Shown: positions 28,422 to 38,486, numbered from the stretch's first letter. The stretch is 64,000 nt of DNA from CAZIVP01 sp964542915 (GCA_964542915.1 CAZIVP010000005.1:210785-274784), one strand, 5' to 3'. Notes: generated from the sequence alone by a model not told the origin. Translations and numbers: made by a program.

Positions 28422-29049
28422 AATTTGCGGCATTACCAATGCAGCCGATGCCCTGCGCGCAGCTGAACTGGGTGTTGATCTTTTGGGATTTAATTTCTAT
28501 CCCGAAAGTCCTCGCTATGTTACACCCGATAAAGCGGCGCAAATGATCACCCAATTGCCCTTCACCACACAAAGTGTGGGTATATTTGTGAATACAACAG
28601 CGGAAGAAATAGCTGAAATCGTTCGCAAAACGGGGATTCATGCGGCGCAGGTTTATGGTTTACGGAACGGATCGGATTTTGAGTGTATACCCGTACCGGT
28701 TATCCGTGCGGTGCGAATCGCTCAAACGGCCGAGGCGGCTGACTTCCGGCTCCAATCGGCCAATATGGTCCTGGTGGACGCCTATTCGAAACACGCTTAC
28801 GGCGGTAGCGGTCATATGTTTAACTGGTCGTTGATTCCAACATCATTCCCGCGCTCGCGCCTGATATTGGCAGGGGGCATCACCGTACAAAATTTACAGC
28901 AGGCCCTTCAAAGCGTGGGCCCTGCCTGCATTGACGTGGCCAGCGGAGCGGAAAAAGCGCCCGGCATTAAAGATTTTAACAGCATTAAAACCATGCTAAA
29001 AATTTTGAACGATTATAATCGAACTTCTTTATCGGAACAGGAAAACTGA
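28405..29049 (+). CDS. trpF: Phosphoribosylanthranilate isomerase
   Basis: Amadori rearrangement of phosphoribosylanthranilate, the third step of the pathway. The 214-aa protein starts RRLKICGITNAADA, with the catalytic cysteine in KICGIT. It has LLGFNFYPESPRYV, VGIFVNT, LVDAYSKHAYGGSGHMFNW with the acid Asp, and LILAGGITVQN. It overlaps trpC at its start and trpB by one base at its end. A separate trpF gene, not fused to trpC, is the common arrangement outside enterobacteria. Confidence 0.95.
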   Translation: MRRRLKICGITNAADALRAAELGVDLLGFNFYPESPRYVTPDKAAQMITQLPFTTQSVGIFVNTTAEEIAEIVRKTGIHAAQVYGLRNGSDFECIPVPVIRAVRIAQTAEAADFRLQSANMVLVDAYSKHAYGGSGHMFNWSLIPTSFPRSRLILAGGITVQNLQQALQSVGPACIDVASGAEKAPGIKDFNSIKTMLKILNDYNRTSLSEQEN

Positions 29050-30257
29050 TGCAGGATATTCGCGAAACGAAGGTTAAAGCCGAAGGCTATTTCGGGAATT
29101 TCGGCGGACAATTCGTTCCTGAAATACTACGTCCGGCGATCGAAGAATTGGCCGGAGTGTATGCGACGTTAAAGGATGATGATGCGTTTCAGAGTGCGTT
29201 TCAATATAATCTCAGGCGTTACGCCGGTCGCCCGACCGCCCTTTATCTGGCGGAGAACTTGACCCACCATTACGGAGGGGCGAAAATTTATTTAAAACGG
29301 GAAGACCTGAATCATACCGGAGCGCATAAGATCAATAATGCAATAGGCCAGGTGTTATTGGCAAAAAAATTGGGCAAGGAGCGCATCATAGCCGAAAGCG
29401 GGGCGGGTCAGCATGGCGTGGCGACGGCCACGGTAGCTGCCAGAGCCGGATTACAATGTTGCATTTATATGGGCGCTGAAGATATGGAACGGCAATATCC
29501 CAATGTGCAGCGCATGCGGATGCTGGGTGCGGAAGTGCGTGCCGTACACAGCGGGAGCAAAACGTTGAAAGACGCAACCAACGAAGCCATGCGCGATTGG
29601 CTGCGCAATGTAAACAATACCCATTATATCATTGGTTCGGTTGTCGGCCCCCATCCCTTCCCGCAGATGGTCCGGGATTTTCAGAAGGTAATCGGTGAAG
29701 AAGTCCGCCTGCAGATTATGGATGATGAAAACCGATTTCCCGATTATTTACTGGCGTGTGTGGGCGGTGGCAGCAATGCAATCGGTCTGTTTTATCCATT
29801 TTTGAATGAACCGGATATTCAGATGTTCGGGGTGGAAGCAGGGGGCGAAGGCGTCCATACCGAGCGCCATGCCGCTACGCTCTCCCTTGGCGATATCGGC
29901 ATATTTCACGGAATGCGCACGTATTTACTCCAGGATCAAAATGGCAATGTACAGTTGCCGCATTCTATATCGGCCGGTTTGGATTATCCCGGCGTGGGAC
30001 CGGAACATAGTTTTTTGAAAGAAAACAAACGAGTTACATACGTCTCCGTTACCGATTCGGAAGCATTGCATGCCGCTCATCGTCTCGGGCAATTGGAGGG
30101 TATTGTACCGGCATTGGAGAGCGCCCATGCCCTGGCCTATCTGGATACATTGATGCCGCAAACAACGACGAATGAAATCGTTGTTATCAATCTCAGCGGT
30201 CGCGGCGATAAGGATATGGATGCCTATATTCGTTACATGGAACAAAACAACCTCTGA
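29049..30257 (+). CDS. trpB: Tryptophan synthase beta chain
   Basis: PLP enzyme that condenses indole and serine to tryptophan. The 402-aa protein is of the standard TrpB1 type. It has GYFGNFGGQFVPE, the PLP lysine in REDLNHTGAHKINNAIGQ, ESGAGQHGVATAT with the catalytic-site Glu, and the phosphate loop CVGGGSNAIG. It starts in the stop codon of trpF (TGATG), so it is coupled to it, and works as an alpha2-beta2 complex with TrpA. Confidence 0.98.
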   Translation: MQDIRETKVKAEGYFGNFGGQFVPEILRPAIEELAGVYATLKDDDAFQSAFQYNLRRYAGRPTALYLAENLTHHYGGAKIYLKREDLNHTGAHKINNAIGQVLLAKKLGKERIIAESGAGQHGVATATVAARAGLQCCIYMGAEDMERQYPNVQRMRMLGAEVRAVHSGSKTLKDATNEAMRDWLRNVNNTHYIIGSVVGPHPFPQMVRDFQKVIGEEVRLQIMDDENRFPDYLLACVGGGSNAIGLFYPFLNEPDIQMFGVEAGGEGVHTERHAATLSLGDIGIFHGMRTYLLQDQNGNVQLPHSISAGLDYPGVGPEHSFLKENKRVTYVSVTDSEALHAAHRLGQLEGIVPALESAHALAYLDTLMPQTTTNEIVVINLSGRGDKDMDAYIRYMEQNNL

Positions 30258-30319
30258 ACCTGAACAGTAACAATCAGAATCGTAAACATATCGGCGTCTG
30301 TAAATCAAGGTTGTATGCA

Positions 30320-31117
30320 ATGAGTGTACGTTTGAATCGGCAATTGAGATCAAAAATAGCAAGCGGAAAGAAGTTATTATCCGTCTTTGTTACGGCGGGC
30401 TATCCGCGATTGCAGGATAGTGAAACGATCATTGATGCGCTGGAAGAAGCGGGCGTCGATTTTATTGAACTGGGTATTCCGTTTTCGGACCCCATTGCCG
30501 ACGGTCCGGTGATCCAAAAGGCATCGGATACAGCCATCCGTAACGGAGTCCATTTATCTTGGATATTTGATTTGATAAAAAAAGTAAGGAGCCGTTCACA
30601 GCTTCCCATCCTCCTGATGGGCTATCTGAATCCTGTAAACCGTTTTGGCATTGAATCGTTTATTAACCACGCCTCCGGCTGCGGCGCAGACGGATTGATC
30701 ATCCCTGATTGGCCGCTGGAAGAGAGCGCACAATATGAAAGGCAGTTAAAGGCGAACGACCTGCATTTGATTCATTTAGCGGCGCCCAATACGAGCCCGG
30801 AACGGATAAAGAAGATAATAAGATTAAGCCGTTCGTTCATTTACTGTGTGGCCTACACCGGCGTAACGGGGCAAGCCACAGGAAAACGGAATCCGCTCCG
30901 TTTTGTAAAGGTGCTGCGTGAAAAGACAAAGCGACCGCTGATGGTAGGCTTCGGTGTAAAATCGAGGCAGGATTATAGGCGTTACACCGAGATGGCAGAC
31001 GGCGTGATTATCGGCTCCGCATTTTTGGACCGCATAGGACGGGCGTCTTCGGCCGATATACGTGAAGAAACCATGGCATTCGTCGAATCCATAAGAGCCG
31101 TACCGGAACGCTTATAA
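30320..31117 (+). CDS. trpA: Tryptophan synthase alpha chain
   Basis: Cleaves indole-3-glycerol phosphate to indole, which is channelled to TrpB. The roughly 265-aa protein has the catalytic Glu and Asp in FIELGIPFSDPIADGPVIQ, a MGYLNPV block, GLIIPDWPLEES, and FIYCVAYTGVTG. ATG 30320 is chosen over an in-frame TTG at 30311. It closes the trp operon. I see no clear T-rich hairpin after it. Confidence 0.96.
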   Translation: MSVRLNRQLRSKIASGKKLLSVFVTAGYPRLQDSETIIDALEEAGVDFIELGIPFSDPIADGPVIQKASDTAIRNGVHLSWIFDLIKKVRSRSQLPILLMGYLNPVNRFGIESFINHASGCGADGLIIPDWPLEESAQYERQLKANDLHLIHLAAPNTSPERIKKIIRLSRSFIYCVAYTGVTGQATGKRNPLRFVKVLREKTKRPLMVGFGVKSRQDYRRYTEMADGVIIGSAFLDRIGRASSADIREETMAFVESIRAVPERL

Positions 31118-31340
31118 GAATAGATGGCCTTGGTTGTCTTGCTTTACGCCGCCCTATCCGGCCCGGTGAATAAACGCTGCTGTAAACACTTAATCGTTTT
31201 TACAATATTCACGATGATCAGCATGTTTGCCATTGAAATGAAGGCGGAGACGATGCCCAAAAAGGCCGAAACGCGGGTATGCTTCATTCGCGGCTTTACG
31301 CATGTTTGAATTCGAAGGTCGTTTCAAAAACGCCCTGCCG

Positions 31341-32195
31341 TTACTTTAATTTGTAGGCCACGACACGGTTATCGAAAAAGGTCGGTATTAACAACAGATG
31401 TTTCTGCGGAATATATTCAATATCGGCGGAATTAATTTTCTTTTCGGTCGTGTTCAGCAATTCATGGATGTTACCGTCGCTATAAGCGATGGCGGTCTTC
31501 CCGGCCCAATTAGAAAAAATATAGGCGTTATCTCCGAAGGCGACCAGTCCGTCAATGCCGGAAGAAACGTTGATTAACGGTTTAATTTCTCTGCTTTCCA
31601 GATCAGCGGATTTAATGTGTCCGTCTCCGGAATTACCGAAGATCAAATGTTTGGCCGTCATAAACAGGCCGTTAGGTCTTTTTACCTCATCGCCCTTTAA
31701 CCACGGCTCCAGCTTATTGTCGGCAATACGATAAATAACGCTGTTGTTTTCGGACATATCGGAAACGTAAACCCTTCCCTCTTGATCGATGCGAATGTCA
31801 TTTAGAAACTCGCCTTTTTCCGCCTTGTAGGTATTCACGATTTCAGCCCGAATAATGTTGATAACAACCACGCGATCGATATCGCTGACATAAAGCAGGC
31901 TGTCGCGCATATCACAACCTTTGGGCGCATCGAGACCCGTTACCCACTTTAAATCCAGAACGTCGCCTTTTAAATTTAAACGCGAAATAAAGCCTTCACT
32001 GTTTTTTTGCAGCGGCTTTCCGTTGATGTTGGAAACATAGATCACATCTCTTTGCTGATCGTATAAAATGGATTCAGGCACTTGGAGCACCGGATCGGTG
32101 GCCCAGACTTGTTCAATATTGACCTTTTCTTTGGATTTATCGCCTGCCATTGTGATTGAGATGGCTGCTAACAAAAAAAGTACGATTCGGATCAT
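31341..32195 (-). CDS. Exported SMP-30/gluconolactonase-like beta-propeller protein
   Basis: A 284-aa protein with a signal peptide (MIRIVLFLLAAISITMAG). The body has repeated propeller blades (ESILYDQQRDVIYVSNING, NDIRIDQEGRVYVSDMSENN, RPNGLFMTAKHLIFGNSGDG), as in the SMP-30/gluconolactonase/LRE family. Those enzymes are metal-dependent lactonases, but the metal ligands cannot be assigned safely by eye. It follows the aldehyde dehydrogenase gene by 18 bases and is probably the last gene of that operon. The enzymatic activity is uncertain. Confidence 0.78.
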   Translation of the reverse strand: MIRIVLFLLAAISITMAGDKSKEKVNIEQVWATDPVLQVPESILYDQQRDVIYVSNINGKPLQKNSEGFISRLNLKGDVLDLKWVTGLDAPKGCDMRDSLLYVSDIDRVVVINIIRAEIVNTYKAEKGEFLNDIRIDQEGRVYVSDMSENNSVIYRIADNKLEPWLKGDEVKRPNGLFMTAKHLIFGNSGDGHIKSADLESREIKPLINVSSGIDGLVAFGDNAYIFSNWAGKTAIAYSDGNIHELLNTTEKKINSADIEYIPQKHLLLIPTFFDNRVVAYKLK

Positions 32196-32213
32196 GGTAA
32201 TGCCTCCCCTGTT

Positions 32214-33794
32214 TCATAAACGTTTACGATTTATGGTAAACATACGCGGAAAGATCGAAAATAATTTCGATTTGCCATGAATGCGCTGCGCCAGGGACCT
32301 ACCATACAGGAACATCAAAATGCCTTTCAGGCCTTCATAAAGCTTCGGGCTGTAAGGGTGCCACCACAAGTTCTTTTTAACGCCCGGTAAAATATCGTGT
32401 ACGATGGTCTGGGGTTGCGTCATTTCGTCAAAACCCAGTTTGCCGTGCGTGCGCCCGATGCCCGACTGTTTGAAACCACCCCAGGCGGTTTCGGGCAGTC
32501 CGTGGCTCATCAGGTGATCGTTTACGGTTACCACGCCGGCCCGAATTTTTTTGGCAAAGGCCTCGCCTTTGCGTCGCTTTTTGCTCCAAACCGATGCGGT
32601 TAATCCGAGGTTTGAATCATTGGCCAGTTGGACGGCCTCTTCCATGGATTGCACCTTCATCAATCCCATGACCGGTCCGAAAGATTCCTCGCGCATGACG
32701 GTCATGTTATGGTTTACGTCGCATAAAACAGTGGCGGGCAGAAACTGGCGAAGCTGTTGATCTACAGACGCCGCTGATTGAGCTGCGATTCGGGCGCCTT
32801 GTTGCAACGCATTGTTAATATGCTCCTGAACTGTTTTCATCTGTTTTTCGGTGGTCATAGCGCCTATATCGGTCTGGAAGTCGCTGTCATAACCGACCCG
32901 AAGATTTTGTACGCGTTCGGTTAATTTTTGAAGAAAAACGTCGTAAACCGCTTGATGGACATACACACGTTCAACGCCGCCGCAGGATTGGCCGGCGTTT
33001 GAAAAACCGGCCCAGATAGCGCCTCCCACGGCGCGGTCGAGATCGGCGTCTTCGCATACCAGCATGGGATCGTTGCCGCCAAGTTCAAGGGAAAGCGGCG
33101 TTAACGTTTCCGAAGCCTTTTTCATGAGATATTTGCCCACCGCCACGGAACCGGTGAAAAAGAGTTTATCAACGCCGTTTTCCAGCAACGCGTCGCCGGC
33201 CAGGCGACCCGGCAAATTGACATACTGAAAAATACCGGGAGGCAGATCGGCTGCCGCGATTGTTTCTTTGAGCGCCAGACCGACCCCCTGTGTTTCGCTT
33301 GCCGTTTTCAAAACAACGGCGTTACCGGCAATCAGCGCCATAATGACCTCAGAAAAGGCGATGGCGTAAGGATAGTTCCAGGGCGAAATGATGCCGACGA
33401 CGCCATACGGTACGCGCACCACTTTACTTCGTTTGTTCATGAGCAAAATATTGCCGGTGTGGTTTCGGCGATCCCTTAAAAATCGCGGCGATTTTTTGAG
33501 GTAATAGTTCATGGCCATGGCCGCGGGGATTACTTCCGTAGCAAGGGCGTCGATCCGTACCTTACCGTTGTTTCGCGCAATCGTTTCGACCAGGTTGTCG
33601 GCGTTTTCTATTATATATCTTTTTATGGGACGCATGCGCTTCACCCGTTCTTTTACCGGCAATTTGCCCCATGCGGTCTGTGCAAGCCGCGCGGTCGCGA
33701 TACGGGTTTTAACTTCCTCAACCGTGTGCATTACGGATGAACCCAGGGTTTCGCCGGTGGCGGGATTTTTGATAGCGGTCTTTGTCTCAGCCAT
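32214..33794 (-). CDS. NAD(P)-dependent aldehyde dehydrogenase
   Basis: Oxidises aldehydes to acids. The 526-aa protein has GIISPWNYPYAIAFSE, FTGSVAVGKYLM, the catalytic glutamate in LSLELGGNDPMLV and the nucleophile cysteine in SNAGQSCGGVERVYVH. The C-terminal TAWGGFKQSGIGRTHG segment is also typical. A roughly 50-residue C-terminal basic extension lies beyond the usual fold. It stands between an iron alcohol dehydrogenase and an SMP-30-like gene. An alcohol-to-aldehyde-to-acid route is a natural reading; the substrate is not known. Confidence 0.93.
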   Translation of the reverse strand: MAETKTAIKNPATGETLGSSVMHTVEEVKTRIATARLAQTAWGKLPVKERVKRMRPIKRYIIENADNLVETIARNNGKVRIDALATEVIPAAMAMNYYLKKSPRFLRDRRNHTGNILLMNKRSKVVRVPYGVVGIISPWNYPYAIAFSEVIMALIAGNAVVLKTASETQGVGLALKETIAAADLPPGIFQYVNLPGRLAGDALLENGVDKLFFTGSVAVGKYLMKKASETLTPLSLELGGNDPMLVCEDADLDRAVGGAIWAGFSNAGQSCGGVERVYVHQAVYDVFLQKLTERVQNLRVGYDSDFQTDIGAMTTEKQMKTVQEHINNALQQGARIAAQSAASVDQQLRQFLPATVLCDVNHNMTVMREESFGPVMGLMKVQSMEEAVQLANDSNLGLTASVWSKKRRKGEAFAKKIRAGVVTVNDHLMSHGLPETAWGGFKQSGIGRTHGKLGFDEMTQPQTIVHDILPGVKKNLWWHPYSPKLYEGLKGILMFLYGRSLAQRIHGKSKLFSIFPRMFTINRKRL

Positions 33795-33820
33795 TTGCCC
33801 TCCTTCGAATTGCTAAACGC

Positions 33821-35038
33821 TTATTCGTGCTGATATGCCTCTTGCAGAATTACGAACGCATCGCCGGCATCCATTTCAGCAGGATTGTAGATGGTGGAGG
33901 GATCATAAACGGCTGCTTCGGCGATCGTTTTCAGATCGGGGTATGCGACCTTGCCCGTATCTTTTAAAGTTGCGGGCAGGCCGCTTATATCCCGCAGACG
34001 GGTTTTCAATTGGCGAATAAAAGCAATGACGGTCGCCGCTCGCCGGTTTTCGGCCGTTTCGACGTAGCGTTGGGCGCCCAGCATAACGAGCGCAAGCTCG
34101 CCCAGATGTCGACTGTAAGATTCATTGGCGTGCGCTAAATTATATTCGAGCACATGCGGTAAAAGGATCGACATGGCTTCTCCGTGGGAAAGCCCGCAAT
34201 GAGCGCCGACGGTGTGTCCCAGGGCATGTACCATACCCACCATGGAATTAGAAAAAGCGATGCCCGCCATCGTGGCGGCATTGGCGAGGGTGAGCCGCAG
34301 TGCTTTGTCTTCGGGATGATCGAGAACATTCGGCAGCTGCGAGACGATCCATTGAATAGCCGTTTTGGCATGCATATCGCTCAGGGGATTTTTCGCCAGA
34401 CAGGTATAGGCTTCGACGGCGTGGGTTAAGGCGTCCATGGCGGTAGCAGCGGTTAGCCCGGCCGGTAGGGCGAGCGTGAAACGCGGATCGATGAGAGCGA
34501 CATTTGGTAACAGAAAGGGCGATACAAAAGCCAGCTTGCGTGTGTGTTGCTCGTCTTTAATAACCGCTACTAAAGTCGCCTCCGAACCGGTTCCGGAAGT
34601 GGTCGGTAAGGCGATCAACGGTCGTAATGCGTGTGGTATGACATGAGCGCCTGCATACTGCAGCAAATCATCACCACCCAGAGAGGCCAGTATGTTGACC
34701 GCTTTGGCGGTGTCCATTACCGATCCGCCGCCCAGAGCGATGACGGCGTCGCACTGTTCCTGGCGATAGATTTCAGCCACATCACGCACCACCTGTAAAG
34801 ATGAATCCGCGGGCACACGATCAAAAACCGGAGCCGCCGCAAGACCGGACGAATCCAGGGTGCTGTTGAGATGTTTGAGTAATCCGGCCTTTCGTATGCC
34901 TTCGTCCGTTATGACGAGGGGACGATCCAACTGCAAAGCACGGATTTCGCCGGGCAATTGTTCCAGCGCCGCGACGCCGGAGATGATTTTGACGGGATTG
35001 AAAAATTCATAGTATGCTTGCATGGCTTTGCTTTCCAT
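33821..35038 (-). CDS. Iron-containing alcohol dehydrogenase
   Basis: A 405-aa group III alcohol dehydrogenase. It has the NAD-binding GGGSVMDTAKAV motif, LPTTSGTGSEATLVAVI, and metal-site histidines in MVGMVHALGHTVGAHCGLSHGEA-type sequence near residues 255-280. It begins directly after the stop of the SCP2-like gene; a second in-frame ATG at 35023 with GGAAAG before it is the alternative start. It is followed 26 bases later by the aldehyde dehydrogenase. The pair should interconvert an alcohol and a carboxylic acid through the aldehyde. Confidence 0.94.
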   Translation of the reverse strand: MESKAMQAYYEFFNPVKIISGVAALEQLPGEIRALQLDRPLVITDEGIRKAGLLKHLNSTLDSSGLAAAPVFDRVPADSSLQVVRDVAEIYRQEQCDAVIALGGGSVMDTAKAVNILASLGGDDLLQYAGAHVIPHALRPLIALPTTSGTGSEATLVAVIKDEQHTRKLAFVSPFLLPNVALIDPRFTLALPAGLTAATAMDALTHAVEAYTCLAKNPLSDMHAKTAIQWIVSQLPNVLDHPEDKALRLTLANAATMAGIAFSNSMVGMVHALGHTVGAHCGLSHGEAMSILLPHVLEYNLAHANESYSRHLGELALVMLGAQRYVETAENRRAATVIAFIRQLKTRLRDISGLPATLKDTGKVAYPDLKTIAEAAVYDPSTIYNPAEMDAGDAFVILQEAYQHE

Positions 35039-35554
35039 TTATACGAACGGCACAAAGAGCGCAGCGTATATTTTGATGCGCGCCGTTAATTTTGCGGTGA
35101 ATGATTGCTTGGGTAATCGTTTGACAGCCAGCCGTGCAATAAAAGACGGCAGAAGGTACGATTCGATCACATTCAAACAACGCACAAAGGCGATGGCTTT
35201 TTCCAGGTCGCCGCTGACCGTCATTCGATTGCGGGCGAAGGCCAGTGCGGTGCTCTCCCGGAACGTAAACAACCGCATTGCGAAGGGAAGATTTTTAATG
35301 GCGATAAGGAGTTCTTTGCCGTCGCCGTCTTTTGTTCCGGAGGATCGCCTTAAACGGCCGTTGGCGGTTTTTTGAAGAAGCAGCGACGGGCCGTGCGGCG
35401 AAACCATCATTCGGATTGTGTAGAAATCGGGAAAGTGTTGTATCTCTCTGCGAACGGGTCCGTCAAGACGGGAGGCGGACTGCAGGCCCTTTCCGACAAA
35501 AAACAGCAAAATGCGGATGTAGGTTTTTTGAAATTGTTCTGACAAAGCTTTCAT
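35039..35554 (-). CDS. SCP2-like small protein
   Basis: A 171-aa protein, probably of an SCP2/sterol-carrier-like family. The pattern of a lipid-binding sheet followed by NLPFAMRLFTFRES, then VSGDLEKAIAFVRCLNVIESYLLP, resembles SCP2-like proteins I recall beside alcohol and aldehyde dehydrogenases in anaerobes. I base this on pattern memory, not a search. The chosen ATG (35554) starts MKALSEQFQ; an in-frame ATG at 35593 would add 13 residues. It is the first gene of a minus-strand operon, directly abutting the alcohol dehydrogenase. Binding of a hydrophobic substrate is a guess. Confidence 0.65.
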   Translation of the reverse strand: MKALSEQFQKTYIRILLFFVGKGLQSASRLDGPVRREIQHFPDFYTIRMMVSPHGPSLLLQKTANGRLRRSSGTKDGDGKELLIAIKNLPFAMRLFTFRESTALAFARNRMTVSGDLEKAIAFVRCLNVIESYLLPSFIARLAVKRLPKQSFTAKLTARIKIYAALFVPFV

Positions 35555-35593
35555 CAGTCGCCGGTTTATACAACCGTTCTCAATTGGAAACAA

Positions 35594-36202
35594 TGTTTAT
35601 ATAAATTGTACTGGACAAGATATTAATATGTTGAGCGTATCAAAACAATAAAAATAAGGATTGTTTTTGAGAAGGTGGTCGGAAAAAGTATGCGGACAAT
35701 ATTAAATTTAAATTCAAAAATACTTAATGCCGTCATTTTTTTGTTCTACGTGATTGATTTGATTTTTACATTTCACCACGAAGGACGGGAAGAAAAAAGA
35801 AATGAAAATTAAATGATTCCATTAAAGGCATTTATTTACCCGGTGTATTATTAAGCGGCTTTGGTGGATTGTGAAGATCGGAATGAACCACAGAGAACAA
35901 AAAAGGAAAGATTCCATAATTTAATTACATTTGTGCCCTTGATGAACTTCGGGGCTGGAATGATATTTATGTATGACCACTTCGATTCAACATAATATTG
36001 TATTGTTAATAAACGGAAGGGAAAAAAGGCAGTGGTATCGGAAAGCGATTTATCGTAAAAAAATAGCGTCATAATTTCAGATTTATTATTTTGCCACCGG
36101 ATTGTGAACAAATGTTTTTCTTTATGGTATCAACCAACGGGACGTAAATCTGTGTATCCGGTAGAGGCTTAAAATGAGTTCACGAAAAATAAGGAGAACG
36201 GT
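35594..36202. other. AT-rich intergenic region
   Basis: About 600 bases between divergent transcription units, low in GC. I see no convincing gene. It holds CACCACGAAGGACGGGAAG (35774-35792) and AACCACAGAGAACA (35886-35899), which look like worn copies of short dispersed repeats found in several bacterial genomes. AAGGAGA just before 36203 is the aconitase ribosome site. No clear promoter was resolved for either side. Confidence 0.6.
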
Positions 36203-38476
36203 ATGATATTCGATTTGGATATGATCAAAGAAACGTATAACAAACTGCCCGAGCGCATCAATCGCGCCCGGGAAGTGCTTAGACGACCCTTAACCCAAAG
36301 TGAAAAAATTTTATACGCCCACCTTTACGAGGGAAAGCCGAAGGAGGTTTATGAACGCGGATCGTCTTACGTAAATTTTGCACCGGACCGCGTGGCCATG
36401 CAGGATGCTACCGCACAAATGGCGCTTTTGCAATTTATGATGGCCGGTCGGGACAAAGCCGCCGTACCTTCCACCGTGCACTGCGATCACCTCATTCAGG
36501 CCAGGGTAGGCGCCGACGCGGATTTAAAAGAGGCCATCGATGCCAATAAAGAGGTGTACGATTTCCTGGCCTCGGTATCCAATAAGTACGGTATCGGATT
36601 CTGGAAACCGGGCGCAGGCATCATTCACCAGGTCGTGCTGGAAAATTACGCCTTTCCCGGCGGCATGATGATCGGCACGGATTCGCACACGCCAAACGCC
36701 GGCGGTCTGGGAATGATCGCTATCGGCGTCGGCGGTGCGGACGCCGTCGATGTGATGGCCGGTATGCCATGGGAATTGAAATTACCCAAGCTGGTAGGCA
36801 TCAGATTAAGCGGTGAAATGAGCGGCTGGACAGCGGCCAAGGATGTCATTCTAAAAGTGGCTGGCATATTGTCCGTTAAAGGCGGAACGGGAAAAATTCT
36901 GGAATACTTCGGTCCGGGCGCGGAGCGCATCTCCTGTACCGGCAAGGGCACGATCTGTAACATGGGCGCCGAAGTGGGCGCTACGACTTCCACCTTCGCT
37001 TACGATGAACGCATGTCGGAATACCTGCGTGCCACCGACCGCACGGAACTGGCCGATTTGGCCGACGCCATAGCCGAACATCTCCGCTCCGATCCCGAAG
37101 TTTACGACGATCCTGAGCGCTTCTATGATGAAGTGGTGGAAATCAACCTTTCCGAATTGGAGCCGCATATAAACGGCCCGTTTACGCCGGATCGCGCCAC
37201 ACCGATGTCGAAATTTGCAGAAGAGGTTAAAAAGAACGACTGGCCGCAGGATCTTGAAGTCGGGCTGATCGGCTCCTGTACCAACTCATCCTATGAGGAT
37301 ATCACCCGCGCCGCTTCGATCGCCAAGCAGGCCGTCGATAAAAAATTGAAAGCAAAATCCGAGTTTACCGTAACACCGGGCTCGGAGCAGGTGCGTTACA
37401 CGGTGGAGCGCGACGGCTATTTGCAGGTATTTGAAAAAATGGGCGGCGTTGTGCTTGCCAACGCCTGCGGACCCTGTATCGGACAATGGGCGCGGCACGG
37501 AGCGGAAAAACAGGAGAAGAATTCCATTATTACCTCGTTCAATCGTAATTTTGCAAAGCGCAACGACGGCAATCCCAATACCCACGGATTTGTCGCCTCT
37601 CCCGAAATCGTAACGGCGATGTCTATCGCCGGCGATTTAACTTTCAATCCGCTAACCGATGCGCTCCCTAATGAAGATGGCGAACAGGTTCGGTTGGATG
37701 AACCGCAGGGAATTCAATTCCCGGCGAAAGGTTTTGCTTTCGAAGACAACGGCTACCAGCCGCCCGCCAAAGACGGCAGCCAGGTGCAGGTGAAAGTGGA
37801 TCCCAATTCGGATCGTTTACAGTTGTTGGAGCCGTTCGATCCCTGGGACGGCAAAAATATTACGGGTATGAAATTATTGATCAAAGCGAAGGGCAAGTGT
37901 ACCACCGATCATATTTCAATGGCCGGGCCATGGTTACGGTATCGCGGTCATCTGGATAACATCTCCAACAATTTGCTGACCGGCGCCGTTAATGCTTTTA
38001 ACGACGCGACCAATAAAGTTAAGAATCAGTTCTCCGGTGAATACGGGCCTGTTCCGGATACGGCGCGCGCCTACAAAGCGGAGGGCGTTCCGACGATTGT
38101 CGTGGGCGACGACAATTACGGCGAGGGCTCCTCCCGCGAGCATGCCGCTATGGAGCCGCGTCATCTGGGCGTTCGGGTCGTATTGGTCAAATCGTTTGCC
38201 CGCATCCATGAATCCAATCTGAAAAAGCAGGGCATTCTGGCGTTAACGTTTGATAATCCCGATGATTATGACAGGGTGCAGGAAGATGATACCATCGATA
38301 TCGTGGATTTAACGGAGTTTGCGCCCGGAAGGCCATTAACACTGGTTTTGCACCATGCGGACGGTTCAAAGGATGAAATCAAGGCCAATCATTCGTACAA
38401 TCAAACCCAGATTGAATGGTTCAAAGCGGGTTCCGCCCTTAATTTGATCCGCAAACAAAATAAGCAAAAAGCTTAA
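36203..38476 (+). CDS. acn: Aconitate hydratase
   Basis: Isomerises citrate and isocitrate in the TCA cycle with a 4Fe-4S cluster. The 757-aa length and order match the mitochondrial-type aconitase branch found in many FCB bacteria. Cluster cysteines lie in GLIGSCTNSSYED and NACGPCIGQW. Other blocks are HCDHLIQA, GTDSHTPNAGGLG and the C-terminal swivel domain with GDDNYGEGSSREHAA. AAGGAGA precedes the ATG. It is a single-gene unit ending at a strong terminator. 2-methylisocitrate activity is a minor alternative. Confidence 0.96.
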   Translation: MIFDLDMIKETYNKLPERINRAREVLRRPLTQSEKILYAHLYEGKPKEVYERGSSYVNFAPDRVAMQDATAQMALLQFMMAGRDKAAVPSTVHCDHLIQARVGADADLKEAIDANKEVYDFLASVSNKYGIGFWKPGAGIIHQVVLENYAFPGGMMIGTDSHTPNAGGLGMIAIGVGGADAVDVMAGMPWELKLPKLVGIRLSGEMSGWTAAKDVILKVAGILSVKGGTGKILEYFGPGAERISCTGKGTICNMGAEVGATTSTFAYDERMSEYLRATDRTELADLADAIAEHLRSDPEVYDDPERFYDEVVEINLSELEPHINGPFTPDRATPMSKFAEEVKKNDWPQDLEVGLIGSCTNSSYEDITRAASIAKQAVDKKLKAKSEFTVTPGSEQVRYTVERDGYLQVFEKMGGVVLANACGPCIGQWARHGAEKQEKNSIITSFNRNFAKRNDGNPNTHGFVASPEIVTAMSIAGDLTFNPLTDALPNEDGEQVRLDEPQGIQFPAKGFAFEDNGYQPPAKDGSQVQVKVDPNSDRLQLLEPFDPWDGKNITGMKLLIKAKGKCTTDHISMAGPWLRYRGHLDNISNNLLTGAVNAFNDATNKVKNQFSGEYGPVPDTARAYKAEGVPTIVVGDDNYGEGSSREHAAMEPRHLGVRVVLVKSFARIHESNLKKQGILALTFDNPDDYDRVQEDDTIDIVDLTEFAPGRPLTLVLHHADGSKDEIKANHSYNQTQIEWFKAGSALNLIRKQNKQKA

Positions 38477-38486
38477 AATAAAATGC

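Noticed and set aside
31124..31309. 61-codon reading frame after trpA
   Set aside because: It has no ribosome site, no family resemblance and a composition unlike neighbouring proteins.
35851..36111. 86-codon minus-strand reading frame before aconitase
   Set aside because: It is in AT-rich sequence without a ribosome site or recognisable motif.
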